Source: Conchocele bisecta | Lineage: Eukaryota > Mollusca > Bivalvia > Lucinida > Thyasiridae | Assembly: GCA_029237695.1 (NCBI GenBank) | Contig: JAQRGA010000054.1 | Location: forward strand, 226,001-290,000 | DNA: 64,000 nt | Direction of reading: 5' to 3' | In this document: positions 1-10,570 of the stretch, one piece after another | How positions within the stretch are numbered: position 1 is the first letter of the stretch | Layout of the letters: every line of letters begins with the position of its first letter | Notes under the pieces: generated by a model | Told to the model about the DNA's origin: nothing | Database searches by the model: none | Seen by the model: only the letters and a program-made list of their open reading frames with translations | Program-made: the position numbers and the translations under genes

Positions 1-237
1 AGTGAGGTTCTGGCTACTTGCACCGTCTGGTTATAACTGGAAGTACGTTAATTGACCAGTCATCAGGGGCCTTCACGCTATAAGTCCTGTTGATGACCGT
101 TCACTGACGTTTAGCGGGTGAGTTTATAGTTCCTATATCATGCTATTCAGCTATGTAGGTTCGTTTCTTGTCCGTATTTTCATCCCACCTCCATTCAGTT
201 ATAGTCAGCACTGGTTATAGCGATATCTGGTTGATAT

Positions 238-634
238 GTTACAGATCTTTAAAATTGTGTTTTTAATTTTTAAATCTGTAAATATACAAACCAGATATCG
301 CCATAACATTTTTATTCCCTACCCACCTCCCCGCTAAGTCCGTCACGACAACCATGTCTTAAACATGACCCTCGAAATGAGGAACTATTGATCTTGGTCC
401 TTCAAGGGCTTGCTTGTAGTTCCGGTCACATGGTGTTTATTTACAATATGGCGGACTTGGTGATGGAAACAAATTGTTTATCGGTCAGAGGAGGGTTTAT
501 TAGCAAAATTTTGGTATATCTGTTAGGCAAGCGAGTCGCTAGCAAGTTGGTTATGGCGATATCTGGTTTCTGGTTTGTATATTTAAAGATATAATAATTA
601 TGTGTTAAAAACACAATTTTAAAGATCTGTACCG
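238..634. repeat. Inverted repeat, about 70 bp arms
   Basis: Positions 238-308 and 548-634 are imperfect inverted copies of one AT-rich sequence. Shared parts include CAGATCTTTAAAATTGTG and its complement, and ccagatatcgccataac at 291-307 with its complement ggttatggcgatatctgg. The spacer is about 240 bp. The structure could be a fold-back or MITE remnant. No target duplication is obvious. The short reading frames across it look like by-products. Confidence 0.5.
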
Positions 635-771
635 TGACATACTCCCCTGCCAAATTGAACTTGTCCTCGAATTACATATTTTTTGGGATTAGTGATTATC
701 TGTGGGACAATCTCAGAGTATATATATCAGTCACGGCCCTACGTTGCCAAATGTAACAGGAAGAGAAAATA

Positions 772-852
772 TGCACCCGACTAGGGACTCAAACCCGGCA
801 CCTCCCGCTTACAAGGCAAGGCGGTCGCTCTACCGGCTGAGCTAACCGGGCA
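772..852 (-). pseudogene. Degenerate tRNA-Thr-like sequence or SINE head
   Basis: On the minus strand a tRNA-like sequence starts TGCCCGGTTAGCTCAG. It has a good A box (TAGCTCAGCCGG) and B box (GGTTTGAGTCC, one mismatch to GGTTCGANTCC). The acceptor arms can pair (UGCCCGG with UCGGGUG). The anticodon arm pairs CCGC with GCGG but encloses a 12 base loop, CTTGCCTTGTAA, as if five bases (cttgc) were duplicated around a TGT anticodon. The T stem pairs poorly. A working tRNA is unlikely. A tRNA pseudogene or the head of a tRNA-derived SINE fits better. Confidence 0.5.
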
Positions 853-897
853 CAGATACATATCTTCTCTCCTGAGTTACTAGATCCGTACCGTGAC

Positions 898-1012
898 AGT
901 ATTACTTTTAGGGGAAGGGGCCAAGTGACTTTGGTGTGGTATGTACCTGGCACCAGGTCCAGTTATTCTAATTTCAGGTCTGGTTAGGATGAACAATTTT
1001 ATGAACCCCGAT
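898..1012 (+). repeat. SINE-like repeat fragment (cctggcaccagg family)
   Basis: This fragment shares 'attacttttaggggaagg', 'ggccaagtgacttt' and 'cctggcaccaggtcc' with copies at 36095, 37085, 44690 and 50990, and with minus-strand copies at 53868 and 56245. It is a partial copy without the 3' tail. Confidence 0.6.
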
Positions 1013-1313
1013 TGTTAAATATTTCTTCCGCATCACATCGCCATTTATTCCTATGTTGCATGATGCCGAAAAAAACTTTATTTTCTGTAAATGGCTTTGA
1101 AACTTTAATCGAAGCTTTTGCAGAATTTAATTCTGCATGTGCTCTGAATTTTTTTTCAACTTTCGACATCATTTACAGAAAATATGACTGATTTTAGAAA
1201 TCAATGTCAGCAAAAATCGGCAATGTGTATCACAACTGTTTTTGTGAAATGTATCTTCGGCGGTACTATCTAAGACAAAGTTACTTTAAATGTTTTCACC
1301 TTTCTACTTGCAG

Positions 1314-1407
1314 AAGTGGACGACCACCCAACTGTGACGTTGGACACTATGAACAAAATTGGCTCACCCGCTCTGCTCTCTCTCCGGAGGATCAAAGAAG
1401 CTTCAGA
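1314..1407 (+). CDS. Kruppel-like factor, internal coding exon
   Basis: This is an internal exon of the KLF transcription factor completed by the exons at 1750 and 17076. The acceptor is a pyrimidine tract ending in cttgcag, and the donor is gtaggt. In the frame that joins the next exon it is open, starting with the last two bases of a codon and ending with two bases of a Glu codon. It encodes about 31 residues, including VTLDTMNKIGSPALLSLRR. The segment belongs to the variable N-terminal regulatory region of KLFs, and I see no named motif in it. A different reading frame is also open through the exon but would not splice in frame. The exon is inferred from splice sites and phase only, so it is less certain than the two finger exons. 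Confidence 0.6.
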
Positions 1408-1749
1408 GTAGGTTTTGCCACATGGTTATAGAATTAAAATTATTGACGATAATTTGCTTTAAAGCGACAAATAATGTTTGCAGTTTTACATACATACATT
1501 TGATATATATGTACATTTGAAAAAAAAAAAAACTTATTTTTAATCAAAGTTTAATGAAATATGCTGTATATTTGTAACACACTACTGTTTATCCATTACA
1601 CAATATTGTTGCATTAATTTTTCATACCTTGCATGCAGTCACCAGTGCTTAAGTTATATTTAAGAGTGGGAATTGGCTTGTCAACATTCCATTCCCTACC
1701 TTTCTATTACGCTGTATTGATGCATACCTTTTTCACACCTCTCTTTCAG
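1408..1749 (+). other. KLF intron, 342 bp
   Basis: AT-rich intron between two KLF coding exons, with donor gtaggt and acceptor ctctttcag. It contains a poly-A run near 1520. I see no other feature. Confidence 0.6.
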
Positions 1750-2000
1750 ACAATTTAACAAATCCTTTGACAAGTCATACGACAAATCGTTCGACAAATC
1801 GTTTGAGCGTATTTCGCGGAAGCGCCCTTCAAGTTCTTCATCCCCCGACAGTTACCCGATTACCTCGCCGCTGACGCACGCGTCCGATGCCTATGCCGAC
1901 AGCCAGAAGAAACGACGGGTACACAGGTGCGATTTTGACGGCTGCAATAAAGTCTACACGAAAAGTTCACATCTCAAGGCTCACCGACGGACACATACAG
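1750..2000 (+). CDS. Kruppel-like factor, exon with zinc finger 1
   Basis: The exon follows acceptor ctctttcag and ends at donor gtgggc. It encodes a low-complexity stretch with four near-tandem KSFD-type tetrapeptides ([17 protein letters not shown]), a Ser/Pro-rich segment, the basic patch KKRRVHR and the first C2H2 finger. The finger (CDFDGC, then [12 protein letters not shown], then RRTH) has the C-X4-C-X12-H-X3-H spacing of KLF finger 1. The exon ends after one base of the Gly codon in the HTGEKP linker, so the next intron is phase 1. KLF proteins are nuclear factors that bind GC/CACCC boxes. Finger 1 ([20 protein letters not shown]) looks most like vertebrate KLF3/8/12, while the MKRH C-terminus resembles KLF5/6/7 and KLF2/4, so I leave the subfamily open. 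The KSFD repeat has no counterpart that I know. Confidence 0.92.
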
Positions 2001-3520
2001 GTGGGCAATATTACTCTTATTCATCCTTATCATATAGCATACATTATATAAATACTGCCCTTGTTGAGGGCACAGGCATTAGGCGTGTTTCGGCTTTCGT
2101 CAGTACTACTATAATCGAATGGCGCTAGTAATACTGAATACATTACAATGATTACTTCACATGAGATTAAATAACGCCATTTGCTTTGTTATTCATTATA
2201 AGGTATGCAGCTTCTGGTCGAACACAAGCTCATATTGTAACAAAATAACATGTTTAACATTGTAATTTTTAATGTATTTATGCAGGATAACGATAATTCT
2301 CAAATGAACATATGAACTTGCCACTAAAATATTGTCGTTATAGTAGGTCATGTCTGATTTAATATTCTTTGCATAATTATGTTCTAACTATATTATTTCA
2401 GCAAGATAACAATAGTTCTCAAATTAACATAATTATGCACTTTCCGCCAGAATATTTACATTAGCGTTAATAAGTTTTGTTATGATACGAGGTCGCATCC
2501 GACCAAAGCTAGAAGTCTTGCTGTTCATATATAGTTATACCGATGAAAGACGAAAGACGCCAAATGCCTGTTGTTGAGGGGTATATTGTTATAAGCAATA
2601 TCTCTGAGGGAGACATTGTTTTTGAGGGGAGATAATCCACACTATTGTCAATCGAGAAATATCTGTGTCTGCGATCTTTGATATAAATGCATATTGACAT
2701 GAGAAAGTTGATTCAAAATGTCATATTGACCTGAAGCCGGAGCGAGGTTGGAGATTGGCTAAAGTCTCTGACGTCATTAAAATCCATGATGTTACTAATC
2801 ATATCTAGTTCTTCTCCAGCAACGTCACTGAACATGATGATTATGAATTGTGCCAAAATAGCGTAAAGCAAAATTAATTGTAATGTTCACAGCGTAAATG
2901 GATATTTATGCTGTATTATTGAAAATGGGATACATATGGGAATTTCTCAATTGAGAATCGGTCAATAAGTGGTTTTATCGACCCGATAAAAATGATACCG
3001 ACATCGGACTGCGTCCTCCATCTGTATCATGTTTCAATAAAATCACATATTGACCTCACAACAAGGTGATAATTGTATAACATTCCCCTCAACCAAGGGC
3101 AGTATTTAATTTATTATACCGAATTTTTAATATGAACATGATTAAAGTCGCTGTTTCAGAAACATAAGCAGAAGCAAAATGCTTACAAATTGTTTACGAA
3201 TATTGGGCTGGTACACAGTTTCTATTGTAATACTACAACAGGGATGGCAAGTACGGGGTACCAGTCCATCGTCTGTTGCCATTTCATTTGTATGCCTTAG
3301 CACTTTCAATTTCTATTTTGGACAATCTCCGAGGCAGTCCAACCAGACTTCGGCTGTTTCCGTAATTACGCTTCAGGTATTTTCGGGATGGGAGGGTATT
3401 ATTCCCCTCTAATATTGCCCGCTGCATTATGAAGCGGGCAACATGGTAGAATATTTGATCACGTGACATGAAATTGACCAATGCAATGCCTAGAAATTGC
3501 AATGAGGTATAATAATATAA

Positions 3521-3638
3521 GTTATTGTGATTCTACACAGGCTATATGGTGTAATATTGCCCGTCTGAAGGTATGTTCACCCTCGGCGTTTTTGGCGGGC
3601 AATATTACACCATATAGCCTGTGTAGAATCACAATAAC
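3521..3638. repeat. Perfect 43 bp hairpin
   Basis: The left arm 3521-3563 (starting gttattgtgattctacac) is exactly complementary to the right arm 3596-3638, with a 32 base loop. A second small hairpin lies just upstream at about 3410-3440 (ttgcccgct and agcgggcaa) and shares the gcgggcaa motif. This looks like the core of a fold-back MITE. No target duplication was found. Confidence 0.8.
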
Positions 3639-4329
3639 GTATTTGTCATACCGCAGATCCTGTATTTGGCCGTATTTTGATCTTTGCGTTTTTTCAGGAA
3701 GAAAAATAATCCGAGATTCGATTTTCTACCGTCAGTCTTAATATAAAGGCGTAAATGAACATTTTGTTTGTTTATTAAACGAAAACAAACTAAATATGGA
3801 GTAAGAAATACATCGAAAACGACTTTATGACAGTTTTTTTATATCGTGTAATTTAATTTATATTCCACGTCTATCGATCTGCTCTCCCTTTGGCGCCTCT
3901 AGAATAATGCGACTGGTTCCCAAACATTCGCTGTCATTGCTACGCCGCGGTTTCATGCGTGGAACCCATAGTTTGTGACCTAAATATAGCCATGTCACGA
4001 AGGCAAGCGTGTTGAGATTTGAAAAGCAATTTTCGTTATTTTGGCTAATTTTTCGCTCATATTTTGATGAGCGAAGAATATTTATGGAAAAATAAACAAT
4101 AAAGACTGGTTTTGAGCGTACAATTTGTTACTTGTATTGATCAATTCGGGGTTTTATTGTGTTTAGTGAGGAATACAATTCGCAATCGGTAGACGTTTGC
4201 AAAATGCATCTTCCTTGGACGCGAGGCGCCGGAGGGGAATCGCAATTCCTGTATGTCCGACGGCCTTGGCAGGTCATATAATATATATGACCAGGCAAGC
4301 TAGCCAATCAAAAGCCGAGAAACTTATCT

Positions 4330-5500
4330 GCGGTATGACAATACGTCCTAGTGGAGGGGCACCTTGAAGAGAAGTGGCTTAAAAACGATTTCTGTTCAAC
4401 CCAAGAGAGCAAAAGCAACGACTATGCTAGATTGATACATCAAACATTCCTGAACATGAATCCGGTGTCGGTCAATCAAATTAGGTGAGACAAGGTCATT
4501 TTTGAGGTCATTAAGTGCAAAGAGTTCAAAAACATATTTTATACCAGTAGATGGACATGTACGTGCATATCATGCTTCAAATATCAGATAAAGTTGTTTA
4601 AATTGTTGAATATTCTTCCTTGGGACATATATGAGACGCTTCGTTTTCATGGTGGTTCAAACCGGTGTGTATTTTGCGATTTTCAAGATGGCCGCCAGTT
4701 ATCAACATTTTGTCTTATCTATATTCTGACTTGATTATTATATGGCGTTTGGTACTTACATTATGCGTTTACATACATAGAAATACGTTTTGATAACTTA
4801 TAAAAACAATTCACCACTGACAAATTCATATACATAGAAGATGGCCGCCAAATATTCACACAGACGTGCAGTAAATGTGTGTGGAATAACCAAAATATAT
4901 AGCTACACTTTCATGCACAGTTATATTTCAGTTGTTTGCCTTTTTTGTTATTATTGAGTGTGTTTTTTGCACAAATGAATGAGTCCATCTAATTTACTTA
5001 TTATTTGACCTTGTTGGAATATTCAAGATGGCCGCTAAGTATCGCTTAAGCTCTTAGGCGCTGTTGATCGACAAAGTAGTAAAGAAATGAAATATAATTG
5101 GAAATCATATTTGTTATATTTTAAAAGTGCGAGGCTTGTGTTCCAAACTGTACCGAATTATCTGTCGCCCCAAACAAACGTAAATAAAATTGACTGCCAA
5201 CATGAATACAATTCTGACACATCTATATTAAGTAGGGTAGTCATCAAAGACATAACATATGCCACACCATAAAACAGTTTTAGTGTTTCCGATGACAACA
5301 TAAAGAATAATATTTTATGACCGCCATTTTAGTTACCAAGATGGCTACTATATTGCGTAGTTTTATAATATGAGCTATCAAAAAAATATGGGTGCAACTC
5401 CTGGATAACAATACATCCTAGCTGTAACATGGTAATGGTTAGTAAACGACTACATAGTCACGATATTGGATTTCAAGTGGAACATAATACATGTTGACAA
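4330..5500 (+). repeat. Dispersed repeat, inverted copy of 11.9-13.5 kb
   Basis: Several blocks match the reverse complement of 11.9-13.49 kb: the 'gttcaacccaagagagcaaa' and 'agcaacgac' stretch near 4400, 'gacaaggtcatttttgaggt' near 4490, and the repeated 'aagatggccgcc' blocks near 4690, 4840 and 5030. It is a diverged element with no recognisable coding sequence. The two copies lie in opposite orientation inside the KLF intron. Confidence 0.55.
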
Positions 5501-5662
5501 TGTCAAAGGAAACAGGAACATATTTACAATTACATCTAGGTATTCATTCATTTGAGTGAACCAACATAATGCCCGTGTCTAATACATGTATTCGGATAGA
5601 AATAAAATACAGTGGCAGGTTGGGAGCTTTCTTGTAGGCGAGAGTTGAATCCGGCTAACCCC

Positions 5663-5880
5663 GTTATAAGAATACGATCAGTGGTAATCCTACTATGTTT
5701 ATGTGGAGGGGGGCTAAGTTACTATAGTGTGGTGAAGACCTAACAGTAGATCCGGTTTGTCTAATGTCAGAGCTGGATGGAAATTGTATGCAAATATTCA
5801 GTTACCCGCCCTCATCCATGCAGATGAAATGAGCTGTCGATAGTCTGTTTAAAGCCATTAAACATTAAATCGGAACTCTA
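5663..5880 (+). repeat. Diverged SINE-like repeat
   Basis: A weak copy of the cctggcaccagg family. It keeps 'aatcctacta', 'gtgtggtgaagacct' and 'tttgtctaatgtcagagctgg' in the right order, followed by the tail region near 5840-5870. Confidence 0.4.
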
Positions 5881-5929
5881 TCATGTTATCTTTAACACGA
5901 CCATGAACACCAATGTTGCATTTTATTAT

Positions 5930-6417
5930 TGCAACAGGTCCGTAACCAGGGGGTCGGTGCGGTCGGACGACACCCTCACCAATCTCCCTCGTCGTGTCAC
6001 TCTTTCATGCACAAAAATAAGAATTTTTGTCAATACATAGTCATTTTTGTCGTGTACGCTTGCGGAAAGCGCGATATAGTCGGCACTTTGGCGTATGTAC
6101 GTACGTACATACTGGCGTATGTACATACGTACGTACGTACGTGTGTCCGGTTAAAGTTTTTGGTTAAGTTGTTTGGTTAAGTTTTTTGGTTAAAGTTTTT
6201 GGTTAAGTTTTTGGTTAAGTTTTTTGGTTAAAGTTTTTGGTTATGTTTTTTGGTTAAAGTTTTTCGTTATACTATATCTCTGCAACTGCTTTGCCCATTA
6301 CCTTGAAACTTCACATGGGTGTTTATCATCATCTATATTTTCATTCTATCCTCCTCCCGTGCGGCCCCTGTGCCCAATGTCAAGGTCAATTACTTTGAAG
6401 TTTTTGGTTAAGTTTTT
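5930..6417 (+). repeat. TTGGTTAAGTTTTT repeats and 'cttcacatgggtg' module
   Basis: At about 6046-6145 there is a short module with hairpin CGCTTGCGGAAAGCG and a (tacg)n run. Next comes a ttggttaaagttttt minisatellite (6146-6270). A module follows that reads 'actatatctctgcaactg', 'cattaccttgaaacttcac' and 'gtcaaggtcaa'. The same modules recur at 10.0-10.5 kb and 31.2-33.4 kb. Confidence 0.65.
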
Positions 6418-8905
6418 AGCTCACCTGAGCGAAGCTCATGTGAGCTATTGTTACCGCAATGTGTCCGTCGTCCGTCGTCGTCGTCGTCGTCGTCGTCCGT
6501 CGTCGTCCGTGAACATTTTCAAACGTCTTCTCCTCGGTAACCATTGGGCCTATGGTCACCAAACTTCATGGTCATGGTCCTTAGGTAGGGGGATTACAAA
6601 ATTGTTAAAATGACGTCATTACGTAATCCAAGATGGCCGCCGTCTAAAAATAGCACAAATTCTTAAAAAATCTTCTTCTCAAGAACCGCCAACTGGATTT
6701 CGACAAAACTTGGTAGGAATGATCGATGTACATTGCTCTTTCAAAGTTGTTAAAATGGTGACCCTGGGGTTAAAAATGGGCGTGGCCCGTGGGGTCAAAT
6801 TGGGTCAAATTTTATTTTTGACTGAATATGGTCATTTCATATATCAAATTGAAGGTATCAATGAGGCGATCACTCTGGTGCATTTTTTGTCGAAATCGGA
6901 TTGTTATGTCATCCAAGATGGCCGCCGAAAGGTCAAAAGGTCGTTCTTTTATTAGAGATTTCAAAATTCTTCTTCACATGAACCGCTTGGCCCATGGTAG
7001 CCAAACTTAAAAGTTATGGTCCATGGGTGAACCTTTTCAGATTTGTTAAAATGGAGGTCATCGCTAATTCAAGATGGCCGCCGTCTAAAAATAGCATAAA
7101 TTCTTAAAAAATCTTCTTCTCATGAACCGCTTGCCGGATTTCGACGAAACTTGGTAGGAATGATCGATGTACATTGCTCTTTCAAAGTTGTTAAAATGGT
7201 GACCCCGTGGTCAAAAATGGGCGTGGCCCGTGGGGTCAAATTGGGGTCAAATTTTATTTTTGACCGAATATGGTCATGTCATATATCAAATTGAAGGTAT
7301 CAATGAGGCGATCACTCTGGTGCATTTTCTGTCGAAATCGGATTGTTATGTCATCCAAGATGGCCGCCGAAAGGTCAAAAGGTTGTTCTTTTATTAGAGA
7401 TTTCAAAATTCTTCTTCACATGAACTGCTTGGCCCATGGTAGCCAAACTTAAAAGTTATGGTCCATGGGTGAAGCCTTTTCAGATTTGTTAAAATAGAGG
7501 TCATCGCTAATCCAAGATGGCCGCCGTCTAAAAAAATAGCATAAATTCTTAAAAAATCTTCTTCTCATGAACCGCTTGCCGGATTTCGACGAAACTTGGT
7601 AGGAATGATCGATGTACATTGCTCTTTCAAAGTTGTTAAAATGGTGACCCCGGGGTCAAAAATGGGCATGGCCCGTGGGGTCAAATTGGGGTCAAATTTT
7701 ATTTTTGACCGAATATGGTCATGTCATATATCAAATTGAAGGTATAAATGAGGCGATCACTCTGGTGCATTTTCTGTCGAAATCGGATTGTTATGTCATC
7801 CAAAATGGCCGCCGAAAGGTCAAATGGTCGTTCTTTTATTAAAGATTTCAAAATTCTTCTTCACATGAACCGCTTGGCTCATGGTAGCCAAACTTAAAAG
7901 TTATGGTCCATGTGTGAAGCCTTTTCAGATTTGTTAAAATGGAGGTCATCGCTAATCCAAGATGGCCGCCGTCTAAAAATAGCATAAATTCTTAAAAAAT
8001 CTTCTTCTCAGGAACCGCTAGCCGGATTTCGACGAAACTTGGTAGGAATGATCAATGTACAATGCTCTTTCAAAGTTGTTAAAATGGTGACCCCGGGGTC
8101 AAAAATGGGCGTGGCCCGTGGGGTCAAATTTTATTTTTGACCGAATATGGTCATGTTATATATCAAATCGAAGGTATCAATGAGGCGATCACTCTGGTAC
8201 ATTTTTTGTCCAAATCGGATTGTTATGTCATCCAAGATGGCCGCCGAAATGTCAAAAAGGTCGTTCTTTTATTAGAGATTTCAAAATTCTTCTTCACATG
8301 AACCGCTTGGCCCATGGTAGCCAAACTTAAAAGTTATGGTCCATGGGTGAAGCCTTTTCAGATTTGTTAAAATGGAGGTCATCGCTAATCCAAGATGGCC
8401 GTCATCTAAAAATAGCATAAATTCTTAAAAAATCTTGTTCTCATGAACCGCTTGCCGGATTTCGACGAAACTTGGTAGGAATGATCGATGTACATTGCTC
8501 TTTGAAAGTTGTTAAAATGGTGACCCCGGGGTCAAAAATGGGGGTGGCCCGTGGGGTCAAATTTTATTTTTGACTGAATATGGTCATGTCATACATCAAA
8601 TTGAAGGTATCAATGAGGCGATCACTCTGGTGCAATATGTGTCGGAATCGGATGATTATGTCATCCATGATGGCCACCAAAAGGTCCATTTATTCAAGAT
8701 TTTTAACGTCTTTTTCTCAGGAACCACATGGCCGATGCTGGGTGAAGCATTTTCAGATTTTGTAAAATGAGAGTCATCGCTTAATCCAAGATGACCGCCA
8801 TCTAAAAGTAGCACAATTTTTTTAAAACACATGAACTCGATGTCACATTCTCCTCTGGTGTTCATGGAATCAGGTGAGGGAATTAGGGCCATCATGGCCC
8901 TCTTG
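6418..8905 (+). mobile_element. Helitron-like non-autonomous element with 441 bp repeats, copy 1
   Basis: The 5' end is a 29 base hairpin (6418-6446, AGCTCACCTGAGC pairing with GCTCATGTGAGCT, one mismatch), followed by a variable tccgtcg run. The 3' end carries hairpin AGGGCCATCATGGCCCT (8885-8901) followed by cttgtt. The interior is about five tandem units of about 441 bp, each with 'ccggatttcgacgaaacttg' and two 'ccaagatggccgcc' sites. GCTCACCTGA near the 5' end and TCAGGTGAG near the 3' end are mutually inverted. No protein is encoded. The end hairpins suggest a Helitron or Helentron derivative, but the 3' end is CTTG rather than CTRR, so the class is unproven. Confidence 0.7.
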
Positions 8906-8980
8906 TTTGGTTAAAGTTTTTGGTTAAGTTTTTTGGTTAAGTTTTTTTTTGTTTTTTTTTGGTTAAAGTTTTTCGTTATA

Positions 8981-9988
8981 CAGTGGAACCCCTCCAAACC
9001 GGACCCCCTCTATACCGGAATTCGCGCTATACCGAACATACGACCACGTCCCGAATATTCTGCTATATAAACACATTAGTTTCTACCCCTCTATTCTGGA
9101 ACCCCTCTACTCCGTAATCCGGATGCCATTTCAAGTCCCAAAACCATATTTCAGCGTTAAAATAACTCCGGAAAACCGGAAACACTGTCACCTGTCAGGA
9201 TGTCATCCAAGAAATACACCGCGCCCAATTTCAATGTTGTTGTTTCAAGCGGGTGTCAAAATCACACCGTGTTTAAAATAGACTGGTTCCTGGTAGTATT
9301 GTTCAGCTCTGGTTCCCAAAATGCGGAGCCATGAGAATGAGACGATTCTAACGGACTCCCAACTTGACATTTGTGTGGAAGAAATAACGAAATTGATCAA
9401 ATTACGCACATTAACTTGAGCTCTGTACAAGCGCTATCCATGCGTGTAATGCGCTAAGCGGCGTGTTTTTTTAACGTCATAAGCGGCATTACAAAGTTAA
9501 GAATCTATTCAATGCATGCGACCTAACTACGAGACATGTTTGCTGTTTTACAAGCTGATTACAATAGCATGGTTCACAATTTAATTATACGCGTACGCAA
9601 CAATTACGGAAATAAAATAATCGGCACATTATTTGTGAACCCACCGACCGATTAATTCAGACAATCTGATAATTACTTAATGAGGCTGTAAATTCGTGAC
9701 TGTAGCCTGTGGGCTATTGTAGCAGCTCGCGGTAACTACACAGCACACGCGAAATGTGTCATCATATCAATTCTCAGAATAAAAAGAAACTTGACGTATT
9801 TATTGAAAAAATGTGTACATATGCTTTCAATATGATAATAATGGTATATACTATACAAATCCAAGAGTCAATGATGGAAAACATACATTTCCTTAACTGG
9901 AAATAGAAAACCCCTCTAAACCGAAAACCTCTATAAACCAAACTTTTCAGTCTGTCCCCAGGGTGTTCGGTTTAGAGGGGTTCCACTG
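8981..9988. mobile_element. 1008 bp TA-flanked TIR element, pogo/Tigger-like
   Basis: Terminal inverted repeats CAGTGGAACCCCTCCAAACC (8981) and its partner at 9966-9988 (ggtttagaggggttccactg) are flanked by TA on both sides (8979-8980 and 9989-9990). The sequence across the junction, 'cgttata' plus 'ctatatctctgc', equals the uninterrupted repeat seen elsewhere, so the target duplication is confirmed. The TIR and TA target fit the Tc1/mariner superfamily, probably pogo/Tigger. A short open stretch beginning MSSKKYTAPNF near 9200 may be a decayed transposase start. Otherwise it is non-coding. Confidence 0.85.
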
Positions 9989-10570
9989 TACTATATCTCT
10001 GCAATTGCTTTGCCCATTACCTTGAAACTTCACATGGGTGTTTATGATCATCTATATTTTCATTCTATCCCCCTCCCGTGCGGCCCCTGTGCCCAATGTC
10101 AAGGTCAAATTACTTTGAAGTTTTTGGTTAAGTTTTTTGGTTAAAGTTTTTGGTTAAGTTTTTTGGTTAAGTTTTTTGGTTAAAGTTTTTGGTTGAGTTT
10201 TTTGGTTAAATTTTTTCGTTATACTATATCTCTGCAACTGCTTTGCCCATTACCTTGAAACTTCACATGGGTGTTTATCATCATCTATATTTTCATTATA
10301 CCCCCCTCCCGTGCGGCCCCTGTGCCCAATGTCAAGGTCAAATTACTTGGAAGTTTTTGGTTAAAGTTTTTTTCGTGTCCGCTTGCGGAAAGCGCTATAT
10401 AGTCGGCACTTTGGCGTACGTATGTACGTACGTACGTACGTACGTACGTGTGTCCGGTTAAAGTTTTTGGTTAAGTTTTTTGGTTAAAGTTTTTCGTTAT
10501 ACTATATCTTTTTTTTTAGTGTCCATGCCTCGCCACAAGGCGCGACATGCAGGCCGTGGCCATCTAGTAT
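9989..10570 (+). repeat. Repeated 'cttcacatgggtg' modules and short Helitron-like module
   Basis: Two copies of the 'tatctctgcaa' to 'gtcaaggtcaaattact' module are separated by ttggttaagtttttt repeats. At 10372 a module opens with hairpin CGCTTGCGGAAAGCG and a long (tacg)n run. It ends near 10568 with hairpin GGCCGTGGCC and then atCTAG|T. A hairpin followed by CTAG and a 3' T is the usual Helitron 3' end, so this is tentatively a tiny non-autonomous Helitron. Similar copies end near 32452 and 33616. Confidence 0.5.

Noticed and set aside
1204..1431. 75 codon frame over the first KLF exon
   Set aside because: It is in a different frame from the one that splices in phase to the zinc-finger exons.
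6224..6613. 129 codon frame with an arginine run
   Set aside because: It crosses the boundary of two repeats, and the arginines come from a cgt microsatellite.
6710..8770. Recurrent 60-90 codon frames (MVMSYIKLKVS and similar)
   Set aside because: They repeat in step with the 441 bp units of the Helitron-like element, in non-matching frames, with no family resemblance.
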